Positions 43,601 through 53,105 of a stretch of 64,000 nucleotides of DNA are shown one piece after another (positions within the stretch are counted from its first letter, which is position 1; each line of letters starts with the position of its first letter). The notes under the pieces are model-generated. The model was not told where the DNA came from. It saw nothing but the letters and a program-made list of their open reading frames with translations, and ran no database searches. Location: positions 1 to 64,000 of the forward strand of contig CAYXDO010000043.1 in NCBI GenBank assembly GCA_964463485.1, given 5' to 3'. This DNA comes from CAYXDO01 sp964463485. GTDB taxonomy: Bacteria > Myxococcota > Kuafuiibacteriia > Kuafuiibacteriales > Kuafuiibacteriaceae. The translations under genes were made by a program, and so were the position numbers.

Positions 43601-44213
43601 CCGTCGACACGACGAAGCGAGGGCCTGCTTCGTCCGGGAGCTCGAGATCTTCGAGGCCCTCGGAGACCGCTTCGGCATCGGGCGCGTGAACAACTCCCTC
43701 GGCGAGATCGCACGCCTCACCGAACAATGGGCCGAGGCCGAGCAACGTTATCGACGTACGCTGCAGATCTGCGAAGCGCTGGACCTCCCTCGAATGAGAT
43801 CCGTCGTGCTGATCAATCTGGGCCTCGTGTTGATGGCCGTACATCGCGACGACGAGGCAGACCCGTTCATTCGAGAGGGACACGCCGCGCTGCTGCGCTC
43901 CGGATCCCGCGGCGACGAGGCCGCGGTGCTCGGGGCCGTCCTTGCCATGGACGCGTTTCGAAACGACTGGGACGCTTGGGACAGAACCGCTTCGCGGCTC
44001 GTCGAGCTCGTCGAGGAGACCCAAAAGGCCGACGGAGATCTGGCGTGGGAGCTCGAGCAAGCCGCCACGCGAGCTCTGAACGCGGGCGAGCGAGATCGCG
44101 CGCTCTTCGCCCTGCGCGTCGCCGAGAAACAATGGGCCGCCATCGGACGAGAAGACGCGGCGAATCAGGCGATAGAACGAGCCCGCGGGATCGAGCGTCC
44201 CGGAACGTCGTAG
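40626..44213 (+). CDS. Ser/Thr protein kinase fused to AAA ATPase and TPR domains (PknK-like)
   Basis: 1195 residues from GTG. The kinase domain (~5-275) has the Gly loop VGRGGMATVYRA, AAVKVI Lys, VIHRDLKPDNVLI, LTDFGISKA and FMAPEQ, so it should be active. An AAA-like ATPase (~395-640) follows with Walker A RADPGQGKTR and Walker B VIVFIDDVQW. The rest (~760-1190) is helical with repeated GDLDEAGRLYGAAL- and AEQRYRRTLQI-type units that fit TPRs. This layout is common in myxobacterial regulatory kinases. Targets are unknown; the FHA proteins at 13976 and 16374 are candidates only by domain logic. Confidence 0.9.
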   Translation: MAAVLGSFRLAEPVGRGGMATVYRAAHVGHEAVPAAVKVITAAYAGDPRFVASLENEVRAVARLDHSGIVRVFDYGKVDEEAAAASSGALAAGSPYLVMELASGGTLARARRPLSFGELYPVLRFLLGALGHAHARGVIHRDLKPDNVLIATASDLRPGMKLTDFGISKAQEQESGDAGGGTPAFMAPEQFFGRKADAGPWTDLYALGCVSYLLSVGRLPFSGTPVQLALAHTAEEAPRLTLGDDYPADFEDWVRCSMEKEPRARFQRAADAAQELQAIARRRRRQRASFRPSEGARNSDIEVALSPSGLLDLLGEEKTVLATGNRVIVIGSSTHLETLPASADVSAVERWRELLSRPRVWPQRGVAAARAPIPASWRALDTRERRFDLAGVGLGLFGLREVPLVGRDDARDVLWEKLVSATAGGGPELVLIRADPGQGKTRLAEWLLTTAHEIGAGTNLRATHAETASPMDGLPRMLGRHLSVVGLPPPETALRVEDWLRARGQEDRQEALALAELISPSATKHVRFHDARERYRLVDRVIDLEARERSVIVFIDDVQWGSDALGYVQHALGREGTPRNLLFVLGARTDLSSRPTEASLLSKLSTAERVRELPLAPLSEQQGRRLVEELLGLEAELARKVVERAGGNPMFAVQLVGDWVQRGVLTPSAHGWSLARPAELDVPDDVYQLWSARLAPVVRGHPENLRALAFAAVLGRDVIDAEWRDVLAASGEPLPSASLLDGLLREDLARRIEGGWSFVHVLLRESIVRAAKRSNKFEEISRRSGEALVARAREGDRVAERAGRHLYDGHAYTAASEWLLAGARERWYLSDYPAVTEILDLRDLALTRGGFDESSLRFVDGWLLRAEVSIRTDAMDRGIAWAEKVERTCHLAGERRQLAEARRLLAVAEYMRGEFATAKERYTRALATFTDVGDVIGAERCRIGLGDVAYRLGDLDEAGRLYGAALGPLERVGAIEYVADALYGTGYVAMWRRRHDEARACFVRELEIFEALGDRFGIGRVNNSLGEIARLTEQWAEAEQRYRRTLQICEALDLPRMRSVVLINLGLVLMAVHRDDEADPFIREGHAALLRSGSRGDEAAVLGAVLAMDAFRNDWDAWDRTASRLVELVEETQKADGDLAWELEQAATRALNAGERDRALFALRVAEKQWAAIGREDAANQAIERARGIERPGTS

Positions 44214-44215
44214 GC

Positions 44216-45037
44216 CTACGGCCCCTTCGCTTCCTCCACGTCGAGGCGCGCGCGCAGGATCAACAGCCCCCACTGATCGGCGGCAGGTCTCCACTCGCTC
44301 ACGCGTGCTTCGAGGCATCGCGTGAGCACGGTGAAGCCGCGATCGGACCCGAGCCAATGCCAGTCTCCTGTCGACGGGTTGCCCGCTTGAATCAGGCCCG
44401 CGCTCGCCGCGACACGCGCTCGCCCTTCACCCACTTCGACGAACAGGTAGATGTCGTCGTCCTGCGGCGTCGCCGGGCCTGGCGGTCCGCAGTAAAAATC
44501 GCCGATCGCCTCGCTCAGCTCATCGGCCTCGACTTCGATGCGCCCCAACATCCACGGAATCCAAGTCTCGACGACTCGGACCTTCGACGAGCTCTGGATC
44601 CAACCCGGAATCACCGGGGGCTGGAGCGACGCGCGGGAGATGCTCGCGCGAGCGGTCGTGACACGCGGTTGTCCAGCGGGTCCTTCGACGACGAACGCGG
44701 CGGCTTGGTGAAGGCAGGCCACGAGCCCGGGTTCGATCGCTTGATCCGCGGATGCCTCGGTCTCTGGTTCCTTCTGAAATCCTTCGAACACCAGCGCGGC
44801 AGGAAGTCGTCCCCTCATGTTCGCTAGCAGGAAGAATGTGGCCTTGGATGGACCGAGGCCCTCGGGGCTCGCCCTCTCGAGGCATTTGACCGCGCGATCT
44901 TCGAAGGGCGAAAGCGCCTGGCCCGAGCTCGCGCTGGGCGGGATGGCGCTCGTCTCCACTTCAGTCCGGGAGGTCGAGTGCGCACAGCCCGTGAAAATCA
45001 GCAAGGCCGGCAGCCATCGCGACGTGAACATGACCAA
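44216..45037 (-). CDS. Secreted lipoprotein, unknown function
   Basis: 273 residues, or a few less from internal starts. The leader ALLIFTGCAHS has a lipobox. The body has two similar parts, each with a KCLERASPEG/CLHQAAAFVVEG Cys-containing segment and strands, and a Trp-rich C-terminal half. It does not match a family I know. Its stop lies 3 bases from the kinase stop on the opposite strand. Confidence 0.65.
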   Translation of the reverse strand: MVMFTSRWLPALLIFTGCAHSTSRTEVETSAIPPSASSGQALSPFEDRAVKCLERASPEGLGPSKATFFLLANMRGRLPAALVFEGFQKEPETEASADQAIEPGLVACLHQAAAFVVEGPAGQPRVTTARASISRASLQPPVIPGWIQSSSKVRVVETWIPWMLGRIEVEADELSEAIGDFYCGPPGPATPQDDDIYLFVEVGEGRARVAASAGLIQAGNPSTGDWHWLGSDRGFTVLTRCLEARVSEWRPAADQWGLLILRARLDVEEAKGP

Positions 45038-45149
45038 TCCTACTGCGGAGCGGCGCTCGCAAGCTCCTGCAAAAGACCTGGTCGTTCCTTTCGTTCCGTC
45101 GGCGCGGACTGCTCACTTCGTGCGAGGGGAAGCTTTCTGGTCCAATGAT

Positions 45150-47795
45150 CTACTTCGCGTGCCGCGACTCGATCCGTTCGATCGCCGTCCTTGCTGCATC
45201 GTTGAGCCTCCCGATCGCGAGCACCCCGCGCGCGTGATGGGAGAGCCTGGAGATCGCCTTCAGGCTCCCGAACGAGCCGAGCGCCAGCGCCGCGGAGACC
45301 TTGACGTTGGTGCTCTCGTGCTGCTCGAGCAGGTTCACGAGCGCTTCTTCGAGTCGCGGACCTTTGAGGAGACGCACGGAAGGAAAGAGGCCATCGAGGG
45401 CAGCTCGTTGCACGACAAGCGTTTGGTCGTGGAGCAGTCGCTGACACATGGCGGCGGTCTCGGCTTTTCCTTTCTTCGCTCCGAGGTGCGTGATCGCGCG
45501 AACGCGTGTCTCCGGGGCGCGATCGGGATCTTCAGCGAGCGCCTCGATTTCGGGCAAGAGCGCGTTCCCGAGGCGGCCGGCGATCCCGATCGCCGCCGTG
45601 CTCACTCGGAAGGAACGATCGAGCAAGGCCACCTTCAGGATCGGAAGCAGAGCCCGACGATCGAGCTGGTGATGCAGCCAGTGGAGCGCGTCGATGCGAA
45701 TCGGGTCGGGCACCCGCCGAGACCGCGCCATGAGCTCGATCCTCGGGAGGCCGCCCTGCCCTTCTGCGATGAGGCTCGCCAGGACTTGGCGAGCCTCTTC
45801 GAGCGGGATCAACCGGAATGGCCTCGGAATCGACGAAACCTCGGCGACCGGCCCAGGAGGAAGAGACGCAGGCTCGTTCGAGACCGGCACGGTCTTGGAA
45901 ATCGCGGGCGCAGCGAGCTGAGCCTCGCTTCGTTCCGCGTTCGCCGGTTCGTGCCCGTCTGAAGCCGGGACCTCGGCCGGGCGCGTAGCTTCCGTCGGTG
46001 TCTCGTCGACCAGATCCTCGACGAGCTCCGCGTATCGATGGGGCGAGAGCTCCGCGTCTCTTCGAGGTCGCAGAGGAGCAGGGACCGGAGCGAAGCTTCG
46101 CGGGAGCACGAGGTCGTCGAGCGCGAGCTCCGCGTCCTTGGGCGAGAACGAGTTGCGAAGATGCGAGGCCGCCGCCGACCGAATCGAAGGCTCGATCTGA
46201 TCCGACCTCACCAAACGCTCGAGGAGGCCATAGCCGGCCGGCCCGAGCTCGATGCCGACGCGCAGAACGGCCGCCTCGATCGAGCGCCTCTCCTCCCCGT
46301 CCGTCGCGAAGGAAGGGCACAAGCTCGCGAGCGTGTGCCGATCACGCCGCGCTCTCGCGGAGGCGGACCCGATGCGCGCCTCGAGCCTCGCGTCGTGAGC
46401 CAAGCGGTCGATGAGCTCTTCGCGACCGCTCGCGACACTCGCCGCGACGGCCTCGGCGCGAACGAACGGATCGGCCGAGGACTCCGCGATGTTCGCGAGG
46501 AGCTCCGTGCCATCGAGGCCGAGCTCTGTCGAAGCCTCGACGATCGCGTCCGCGAGCTCCGGGTGCTGCGCGAGCTCCTCGATCAGCGAGAGCGCGCGAC
46601 GAGCGCTTCGGCGATGCGCGACATGCAGGAGCGCGGCCGTGCGAACCTCGCTATCCACACTCGGGCTCTCCGCCAAACGAACCACGAGGTTGGCGAGCGG
46701 GCTTTGAACCGCCTCTTGGAGGAGCGCACGATCGACGTGAGGTCTGCGCAAGGCGAACAACGCGCCCCAAGACGCCCGACCCGGCCTTCGTGCCAGCAGC
46801 AGCGCGGCGAGGCCTGCGCGCGTCGCATCTCCACCCGCGGCCACCTCGAGCAGGGTCTCGACGACGCGGCCCCCGGGAGCCGTGCGCAGAAGCTCGAAGG
46901 CGCTGCGTCGAGCGATCGGGTCTGGAGCTTCTCGAAGCGCGAGCGAGATGGCGTTGGCGATCTCGTCGCGCAGAGCGCCGCGAGGCTCGGTCGGATCGAG
47001 GGCCTCGAGGCTTCGAGCGGCGCGGGAGCTCGTCTCGAGGTCCAACGAAGCAATGCGGGCGAGGAGATCGTTGTCGCCGTAGATGTGTCCGGCGCTCGCG
47101 CCAACCTCCGCGGCCTCCAACCGAAGCAGTGGGGACGTGGATCCAAGCGCGTCGATGAGCGCGCTCCGGGAGCCCTCCGGATCTTCGAAGGCCGCCGCTC
47201 GGAGCGCTCGTGCCCCGACCTCTGGGTCGGACGCCGCGACCAACTCCCGGAGGGCGTCGGGGTCCGGCGTGATTCGGGGCTGAAGATCGAAGACAGCATC
47301 GAGCAGCACACGCTCCGTCGAGGAGCGCACGATCGCGCTCGCAGCCTCCGAGGCAGCGATGGGTCCCTCTAGGGCGAGTAAGGCCAGCGCGACGCGACGG
47401 TCCCTCGATTCCCTTCGGGCGTCCATTGCCAACCCGGCCAATTCGCCGCTTTGGAGCGCGTCGAACGCCGGGCTGCCGCGGAGGCCAATCGCCTCGATGA
47501 CCTCGGCGGCCCAGCCTCGGCGGCGAAGCACGACGCGGCTCGGCGCTCGCGCCGAGGGAGGTAGGCCCACCGGCCCCAGGGCCAAGCCGATCACCGGAGG
47601 CAAGTGCGAGAGGGCGTAGGCGTCAACGAAGCTGAGACGATCGAGATCAGTGAGCGCGAGGTCGAAGAGCTCGGCGGATGCTGCGAGGGCTTCGATCGTG
47701 GGCGCGAAGATGGTCTGTACACCAACGAGGTGAGCGACGTCCTGGAGACACCTGCTCTCGCTGTGCGGGAGTCCGGCGAGCGCGAGCGTCCCCAT
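45150..47795 (-). CDS. HEAT-repeat protein
   Basis: 881 residues from an ATG. The first ~90 residues look like a small alpha/beta domain resembling a response-regulator receiver without clear phosphoacceptor residues. From ~90 to the end it is made of helical pairs with HEAT/PBS-lyase character (RVALALLALEGPIAASEAAS, DPEVGARALRAAAFEDPEG, SLLRLEAAEVGASAG, PETRVRAITHLGAKKGKAE, NVKVSAALALGSFGSLKAIS). A low-complexity Pro/Glu/Ser segment sits near 640-700. Such proteins are usually scaffolds. No partner is evident. Confidence 0.75.
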   Translation of the reverse strand: MGTLALAGLPHSESRCLQDVAHLVGVQTIFAPTIEALAASAELFDLALTDLDRLSFVDAYALSHLPPVIGLALGPVGLPPSARAPSRVVLRRRGWAAEVIEAIGLRGSPAFDALQSGELAGLAMDARRESRDRRVALALLALEGPIAASEAASAIVRSSTERVLLDAVFDLQPRITPDPDALRELVAASDPEVGARALRAAAFEDPEGSRSALIDALGSTSPLLRLEAAEVGASAGHIYGDNDLLARIASLDLETSSRAARSLEALDPTEPRGALRDEIANAISLALREAPDPIARRSAFELLRTAPGGRVVETLLEVAAGGDATRAGLAALLLARRPGRASWGALFALRRPHVDRALLQEAVQSPLANLVVRLAESPSVDSEVRTAALLHVAHRRSARRALSLIEELAQHPELADAIVEASTELGLDGTELLANIAESSADPFVRAEAVAASVASGREELIDRLAHDARLEARIGSASARARRDRHTLASLCPSFATDGEERRSIEAAVLRVGIELGPAGYGLLERLVRSDQIEPSIRSAAASHLRNSFSPKDAELALDDLVLPRSFAPVPAPLRPRRDAELSPHRYAELVEDLVDETPTEATRPAEVPASDGHEPANAERSEAQLAAPAISKTVPVSNEPASLPPGPVAEVSSIPRPFRLIPLEEARQVLASLIAEGQGGLPRIELMARSRRVPDPIRIDALHWLHHQLDRRALLPILKVALLDRSFRVSTAAIGIAGRLGNALLPEIEALAEDPDRAPETRVRAITHLGAKKGKAETAAMCQRLLHDQTLVVQRAALDGLFPSVRLLKGPRLEEALVNLLEQHESTNVKVSAALALGSFGSLKAISRLSHHARGVLAIGRLNDAARTAIERIESRHAK

Positions 47796-47803
47796 CGGAG
47801 CCG

Positions 47804-48190
47804 CTATGACTTCTGTCTTCGTTCGATCTTGTCGAGCCTCGCGCCTTGTCGCCGCAGGAGCGCGATGAGGGCCGCGTTGGTCTTACGCTGCTCGGCGTTG
47901 ATCTTGGTTTGCCCGGCGTTGAACTCTCGGAGCTCGGCTACGACCCGATCGATCCGCGCGTCCCGCTGGAGGTTCTCGCGGTCGATCCGGGCGTCGCGCG
48001 CGGCATACTGGCGAGCCTGCTGTGCGTACTGGCGAGCCTGCTCGGCGTTCTGTCGGCCCTGCTCGGCCACGACACCTTTGAGCTCTTCGACCGACTCCCC
48101 AAGCACCTTGATGCTCGAGACCATGCTCTTGAGCATGTCGTCGAGCGTGGAGTCCGTGTCGCGACGTGATCGGCCGTTCCCGCGAACCAT
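47804..48190 (-). CDS. Coiled-coil protein, unknown function
   Basis: 128 residues. Nearly the whole protein is a predicted helix with heptad character. A central ARQYAQQARQYAARDARIDR segment shows partial duplication (ARQYA twice, ARIDR twice). No membrane segment or signal peptide. It is 8 bases upstream-to-downstream from the HEAT-repeat gene in the same direction but lies outside it; a joint role is possible, not shown. Confidence 0.6.
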   Translation of the reverse strand: MVRGNGRSRRDTDSTLDDMLKSMVSSIKVLGESVEELKGVVAEQGRQNAEQARQYAQQARQYAARDARIDRENLQRDARIDRVVAELREFNAGQTKINAEQRKTNAALIALLRRQGARLDKIERRQKS

Positions 48191-48234
48191 CGTCTCGATT
48201 GTACACCGGTCGATCCACGCGATCCACGCAGAGC

Positions 48235-48777
48235 TTACGGCGAGACCGCGGCGAACGAGAGCTCGATGGAGTCTTCAGCGCCGAGAGACAGGCCAAAGCC
48301 CCGATCCACTCGCTTGGCGCGAGCGGTCGGCAGCGCACGTCGCTGTGCGTCGAGCACGCGCAGGTCGAGCCTCTCGCCAGGTGGCTTGGTTCGGACTCTT
48401 ACTGTCGTTCGGAGCTTCGGGAAGGGCACGCGCCCGAGCACCAGCACCTCGACTCGGTCCGAGTCGAAGTGGCTCTTGATCGACGGCTTCACGATTGCGA
48501 GCTTCCGCCCATTCACGAAGAGCTCGAGGCCGGCGAGCGCTCGGACGAGCAGCAGCGACTCGAGCGAGTCCTTCTCCTTCGCGTCGATCAGCCCGTCGTG
48601 GTTGGCGTCGCCGAATGCCAAGATCACCGCGCGCTTCTTGGCGGGCACCGACAAGTGAACGAGCACCTCCAACTCGTCGTCAGACGGCTCGAGGAGGAGC
48701 GATCGTTGGACCTGGAAGTCATGTGCGCTCGCGGCGGTGGTGCTGAGCAGAACGAGCGCGAAGGCGGCCGAACGCAT
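48235..48777 (-). CDS. Secreted protein with an EF-hand-like loop
   Basis: 180 residues from ATG 48777. Signal peptide AALVLLSTTAASA, then HDFQVQRSLLLEPSDD. GDANHDGLIDAKEKDS is a calcium-binding EF-hand-like loop (D-N-D-G-I-D pattern). The remainder is beta-rich with no known family. Its ATG overlaps the stop of the PHP lipoprotein by ATGA, so it is coupled to it and probably works with it at the cell surface. Confidence 0.75.
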   Translation of the reverse strand: MRSAAFALVLLSTTAASAHDFQVQRSLLLEPSDDELEVLVHLSVPAKKRAVILAFGDANHDGLIDAKEKDSLESLLLVRALAGLELFVNGRKLAIVKPSIKSHFDSDRVEVLVLGRVPFPKLRTTVRVRTKPPGERLDLRVLDAQRRALPTARAKRVDRGFGLSLGAEDSIELSFAAVSP

Positions 48778-51700
48778 CAGTTCGCGTCGTCGAAGGCCTC
48801 GAAGATCGACATCAGCGTGGGGACCCGCGTCTTCTTCCCCGCCACGCGACCTTCGTCTCGCGACGTCAACCCGAGCCCGCTCGTGCCGGTCCCTCGAAAC
48901 GCCCCGTCGCCGTCGGCGTCGATGAAGATCGGGTTCGTGAACGCATACGGATAGGCGACCGTCACGCGGTTTGGCTGGAGGTTGCCGAAAGGGTTGAGTG
49001 AGATGCCGAACGCTCCGGCGATGCCGCCCACCGCGTCGGCGACCTGCAGCGACGGGATCTCGAGCGGCGTCAACACCGGCCACATCGACTTCTCGCCGAT
49101 CGCCTCGAACACCACCCACGAGTCCTTCGCCACGTCCACGTGCAGCCCAAAGCTCCCGAGCGAGTCCACCAACGTATCGCAGTAGGCCGGGTTGCGGCCC
49201 ACGCACGCGCGCGCCTTGGCGGCCACGGCGAAGCTGTCCACGAGCTCGCCGTTCACGATCATCCGCACCCTGTCGACCTCGATCCACGGCGCCGACTGCA
49301 CGCGGACCTCGGCATCGACGCCTCCGTTCGACGCGCTCGCCGTCTCGCCCATGCCCACGCCCCCAACTCGTACGTCGAGGAACGGCCCGTTGGTGGCGAG
49401 CGCGCGCTGGTTCTTCATAGCGTCTACGATCTCGAGCTCGTCGATCTTCGGCGGCTTGTCGTTCGTAGCCGGCGTGTACGTTCGCGGGTACGCGCACTCG
49501 TCGAGCAGCTCGTGCGAGTCGCTGTTGCCCGTCGCCGTAAAGCGGTGACCCATGTTCAAGAGCGTGAACCAATCCTCGAGCCCACCAGGAAACGCGATGT
49601 CTCCAGCCTCGTCGCGAAGCACCGTCCCCGGAGACGGGATGCTCGGCGGGAGCGGAGGAGGAGGAAGAATCTCTGGCACGCGATAGGTCCGCATGATGTC
49701 GAAGCGCTTGGCGTTGTAGATCTCGATGGCGTCGAACCCGAGAGAGAATCGGCTCGGCCCGAACTCCGGACCCTCGGGCTTCAAGATCACGCTCGTCTCT
49801 TCCTCCGGCAGACCCGACTCCTGATCGAAGTTGTAGTCGTTGAAGTAACCGAGCACCGAGTCGCGCGGGTGATTGACCTGAACGACCGTGCGATCAGGCC
49901 CATATTTTCCAAGCCCTCTCAGGTCGTCGAAGATCGCCGCGGGCGGCCGACCCGACCACTCGAACGAACCTTTCGTCGTGGGACCTGGGTCGTAGCGCAG
50001 CGGAAAGCCGTTGAAGTGGCCCACCTCGAGCGTCGTCAGCTCGATCCCGACCATGCTCTGCATCCAATCTTCGAGCCCCGCGCGTCCGATCTCGCTGCTG
50101 TAGTCGGTCACGAAGTTGTGATCGGACGACAGCGCCATGTCGACGCCCTCAGCCGCGCACGAAAGCACACGCTCATCGAGGGGCATGAACGAGTCGACGC
50201 TGTTGATCGAGTGCAGGTGATAATCGCCGGAGACCCAACCCGTCGTGTCGATCACCGGATGTAACGTCGCGGAGATCTCCACCTGCTTGCCAGCTTCGAC
50301 GGTGATGCGCTCCTCGTACGTGTCGTATTCGATCCCGCGCGAGCACACGACGCGGTAGCTGCCGGGTCGAAGGCGTGAGCGCACGGGGCGTCCGTCGGTG
50401 ATGGTGATGCTCTCGATGAACTCCCGCGTTCGCGCGTCCGTCGTGTCGGGCACCAAGTCGAGCGGCCGGAACGACTCACCCACGACGAGGTCGTAGAGAA
50501 ACTCGTGTCCAGGCTTGTTGGCGGCCAGACCTTGGTAGCTGCCTACGACCGTACACTTGCCGGGCATGGGGCGACCCGAGGCGTCGAACGTCGAGACGTT
50601 GAGCCATCCCGGCGTGGCCAGGTACACCTCTGCAGGGGTCGTGTCGTCGGCGAGGATCTCGAACGCGACCGGAGCGGTCGTGAAGATCCCTTCGTCCACG
50701 ACGCGGTACGTGTACTTCCCAGCTTCGTAGCGACCCTTGAAGCGGCCGGTCGCATCGGCCGTATGTTGGTTGTACGGCGAACCGTTGGCGTCGTAGGTCA
50801 CGATGCTCGCGCCAGGCCGCGGCTCGAGTGTCTCACCGTCATACACGACGCCCGAGAATTGGCCCGTCGGTGCGCCTCGAATCTCCAGCACCACGTCCCG
50901 AATCGAGGCGATGTCTCCTGAGCCGACGATGAAATATTTCTTGAACGAGAAAGACTCGCGCTCCTTCAGCACCGCTGGAGGCGCGGCGAAGAACGCACCC
51001 GTGAACGCCGAGAAGATGAATGGGATCAGCAGATCGTCCGCTCGTGCCGTCGTGTTTCCGGTCCGCTTCAAGAATGATCGATCGTCCTCGGTCACGCCGC
51101 TCGCGAAGCCATACGAAATGTGCGGACCCTTCGTCGCCACGAACTGCGTGACGAGCCCAGGGAGCTGCGGGAGCGCCGGCCCATTCTTGTAGAGACGCTC
51201 CAACGTGTAGCGCAGATCGAAGCCCGCTCCAGGTGCGAACACCTTGTTGCCGGCGCCAAAGAGGATCACCTCGCCGACCGGCATCGTGAACTCCGCGCCC
51301 ATCGTGAGGGAGTCGATGCCGTCGCTCGGGAGCTTCACGCTGCGCGTGCCCTGATTGAGCACCGTCGTGGTGATCTCGACGTACCTCTTCTGAGGATGGA
51401 GCTTGTATTCGTTCGTGAAGATCAGGTCCTTGGTGTCGGCGACGACGTCGTTCACTTTTTGCACGAGGTAAAGGAAATCGGCGGCCGTCGCGGTGACCGT
51501 AACCCTCGCCGAACCGTCCTCGGCCATCTCGGTCGAAATGCCACCTTCGATCGGCGAGATCGCTCGCAAGAAGAAGCCCGGAAACATCTCCGAGAAGTTG
51601 TCGTAGCCGCGCCCTCCCGCGCTGTCGCCAGCCGCTGCCGTGCGTACGAGGTCGGCGTCGATGAGGCTCCCGCCGTAGACGCCGAAGCCCCGCGAGAAGC

Positions 51701-51896
51701 CGGCGCCCTGGATGATCACGCGGATCTGGTCGTTCGCGAGCAGGTAGTCTCCGACCTCGCCGAGCGCGCCAGGCCCGCCGATGAGGTCCGTTCGAGAGGT
51801 GATCTGTTTGGCCACCGCCGAAGGGGGTTTGTCGCTGCAAGCGACCCAGAGCGGCGCGAGCACGAGGAGCGATCGAGCGCGGAACATCTTCATCAT
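48777..51896 (-). CDS. CehA/McbA-type PHP-domain metallohydrolase lipoprotein
   Basis: 1039 residues. The leader ends in LWVACSDK, a lipobox. A long beta-rich N-terminal region (~30-540) with repeated KPGSYRVV- and VYDGETLEP-type Ig-like or CarboxypepD_reg-like modules precedes the PHP domain (~550-870), which keeps its metal sites: GDYHLHSIN, SSDHNFVTD, GIELTTLEVGHFNG, VNHPRD and TGNSDSHE. PHP enzymes of this branch are phosphoesterases or carbamate-type hydrolases. Coupled to the EF-hand-like gene and followed upstream by a porin gene, suggesting surface nutrient processing. The substrate is unknown. Confidence 0.85.
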   Translation of the reverse strand: MMKMFRARSLLVLAPLWVACSDKPPSAVAKQITSRTDLIGGPGALGEVGDYLLANDQIRVIIQGAGFSRGFGVYGGSLIDADLVRTAAAGDSAGGRGYDNFSEMFPGFFLRAISPIEGGISTEMAEDGSARVTVTATAADFLYLVQKVNDVVADTKDLIFTNEYKLHPQKRYVEITTTVLNQGTRSVKLPSDGIDSLTMGAEFTMPVGEVILFGAGNKVFAPGAGFDLRYTLERLYKNGPALPQLPGLVTQFVATKGPHISYGFASGVTEDDRSFLKRTGNTTARADDLLIPFIFSAFTGAFFAAPPAVLKERESFSFKKYFIVGSGDIASIRDVVLEIRGAPTGQFSGVVYDGETLEPRPGASIVTYDANGSPYNQHTADATGRFKGRYEAGKYTYRVVDEGIFTTAPVAFEILADDTTPAEVYLATPGWLNVSTFDASGRPMPGKCTVVGSYQGLAANKPGHEFLYDLVVGESFRPLDLVPDTTDARTREFIESITITDGRPVRSRLRPGSYRVVCSRGIEYDTYEERITVEAGKQVEISATLHPVIDTTGWVSGDYHLHSINSVDSFMPLDERVLSCAAEGVDMALSSDHNFVTDYSSEIGRAGLEDWMQSMVGIELTTLEVGHFNGFPLRYDPGPTTKGSFEWSGRPPAAIFDDLRGLGKYGPDRTVVQVNHPRDSVLGYFNDYNFDQESGLPEEETSVILKPEGPEFGPSRFSLGFDAIEIYNAKRFDIMRTYRVPEILPPPPLPPSIPSPGTVLRDEAGDIAFPGGLEDWFTLLNMGHRFTATGNSDSHELLDECAYPRTYTPATNDKPPKIDELEIVDAMKNQRALATNGPFLDVRVGGVGMGETASASNGGVDAEVRVQSAPWIEVDRVRMIVNGELVDSFAVAAKARACVGRNPAYCDTLVDSLGSFGLHVDVAKDSWVVFEAIGEKSMWPVLTPLEIPSLQVADAVGGIAGAFGISLNPFGNLQPNRVTVAYPYAFTNPIFIDADGDGAFRGTGTSGLGLTSRDEGRVAGKKTRVPTLMSIFEAFDDAN

Positions 51897-51930
51897 CCTC
51901 CTTCGAGGTGCGGTCGAGTCGTCAACTCGG

Positions 51931-53097
51931 TCAGAAGTCGATCTGCGCGAGCGCGTCGATGCGGTTGTTGGCGATCGTTCGTTGTTCGTGCGCGAGCGTC
52001 CCCTCGAGCGAGAACATGAGCGGAAGGTCCTTGGGCAAGTAGGAGATCGCGAGCGTGTGTTCGGAGACTTGGTCTACGTCGAAGCGATCGTTGGGGTCGA
52101 GCCACCCGAACCGATAGGCGAAGCGCAGATCCCAGATTTTGTAGCCGAACTGGCCATGAAACCCGAGGCTCTTGGTGTCATCGATGCCGGACGTCACGAA
52201 TTTCGTGGTCTGGAACAAGACCTGCCCTTCGACGGTGAGATCGGCCAACACGAGCAAGAGCGAGGCCTCCGCGCCGAGCACCGACTCTTCGAACAGGTTC
52301 GGGAGCTCTCCTATCGTTCGACCGTCGAGGAAGCCAGCGACCGACAGCGAGATCAGGTCGCCCCAGAACGCGTTGAGGCGCGCGAAGCCGGCGACCGACT
52401 CGTTGTCGTTGAGCGCGAGGTTCTCGGTGCGCCCGTTGGTGAGGGCCAGCGCGTAGCCCATGTCGAAGCCGTCCTTCGAGTAGCCGAGCCTCGGGCGGTG
52501 GAGCATCATGCCGATCTGTCGGCCCACGCTCAGGCCGTCCGTTTCATAACCTTGCGTGGCCCGCACGCCGCGGGACTCGATGGAGCGATCGATGAAGACG
52601 CGAGCCTCGGTGCTCTCGAGCTCGGAGCGATCGTACGGCGCCTTGAAGCGACCGACCCTGAGCGTGAGCTTCTTGGTGAAGTCGTATTCGAGGAAAGCGT
52701 CTTTGAGCCCGACCGCGAGCTCCTCGTTCGGATCGTTACGTCCATCGGACTCCGCGAGCGCGCCCTCGAGAGAGAGCTCCGCGCGAAGGTCGTCGCCGCG
52801 AGCCGCGGTGATCTCGAGCCTTCCGTCCGCGAGCCTGAACCCATCGTTCCTGCCGATATAGGCGACGGTGTCGTTCTCGATGGCCTCGGCGACCACGCGC
52901 ACGTAGCCGCCCACGCCGACTTCGAAGGTCGGAGCGGGCGCTTCTTTCTTGGGCTCGGGCTGAGACGTGAGGCCGGGAACCGCGGTCTCCGGCATCGGTG
53001 CCGGAGTCATGGGCGCGCCGTCCTCGGGGAGCGCTTCGTCGGCCCACACGGGCGTCGCGGTGAGGGTGAAGGACAAGAGCCAGCGATAGAACGCCAT
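51931..53097 (-). CDS. OprP/OprO-like outer-membrane porin
   Basis: 388 residues from ATG 53097. Signal peptide SFTLTATPVWA, then a Pro-rich linker. The beta-barrel part has GLKDAFLEYDFTKKLTLRVGRFKAPYDRSELES, typical of phosphate-selective porin O/P proteins (the VGRFKAPY segment), with alternating strands to the final IDALAQIDF, ending in Phe as outer-membrane proteins do. Channel specificity cannot be read. It is 34 bases upstream of the PHP lipoprotein and 8 bases downstream of the phosphatase, so these genes form one minus-strand operon. Confidence 0.82.
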   Translation of the reverse strand: MAFYRWLLSFTLTATPVWADEALPEDGAPMTPAPMPETAVPGLTSQPEPKKEAPAPTFEVGVGGYVRVVAEAIENDTVAYIGRNDGFRLADGRLEITAARGDDLRAELSLEGALAESDGRNDPNEELAVGLKDAFLEYDFTKKLTLRVGRFKAPYDRSELESTEARVFIDRSIESRGVRATQGYETDGLSVGRQIGMMLHRPRLGYSKDGFDMGYALALTNGRTENLALNDNESVAGFARLNAFWGDLISLSVAGFLDGRTIGELPNLFEESVLGAEASLLLVLADLTVEGQVLFQTTKFVTSGIDDTKSLGFHGQFGYKIWDLRFAYRFGWLDPNDRFDVDQVSEHTLAISYLPKDLPLMFSLEGTLAHEQRTIANNRIDALAQIDF

Positions 53098-53105
53098 GAG
53101 TTCTC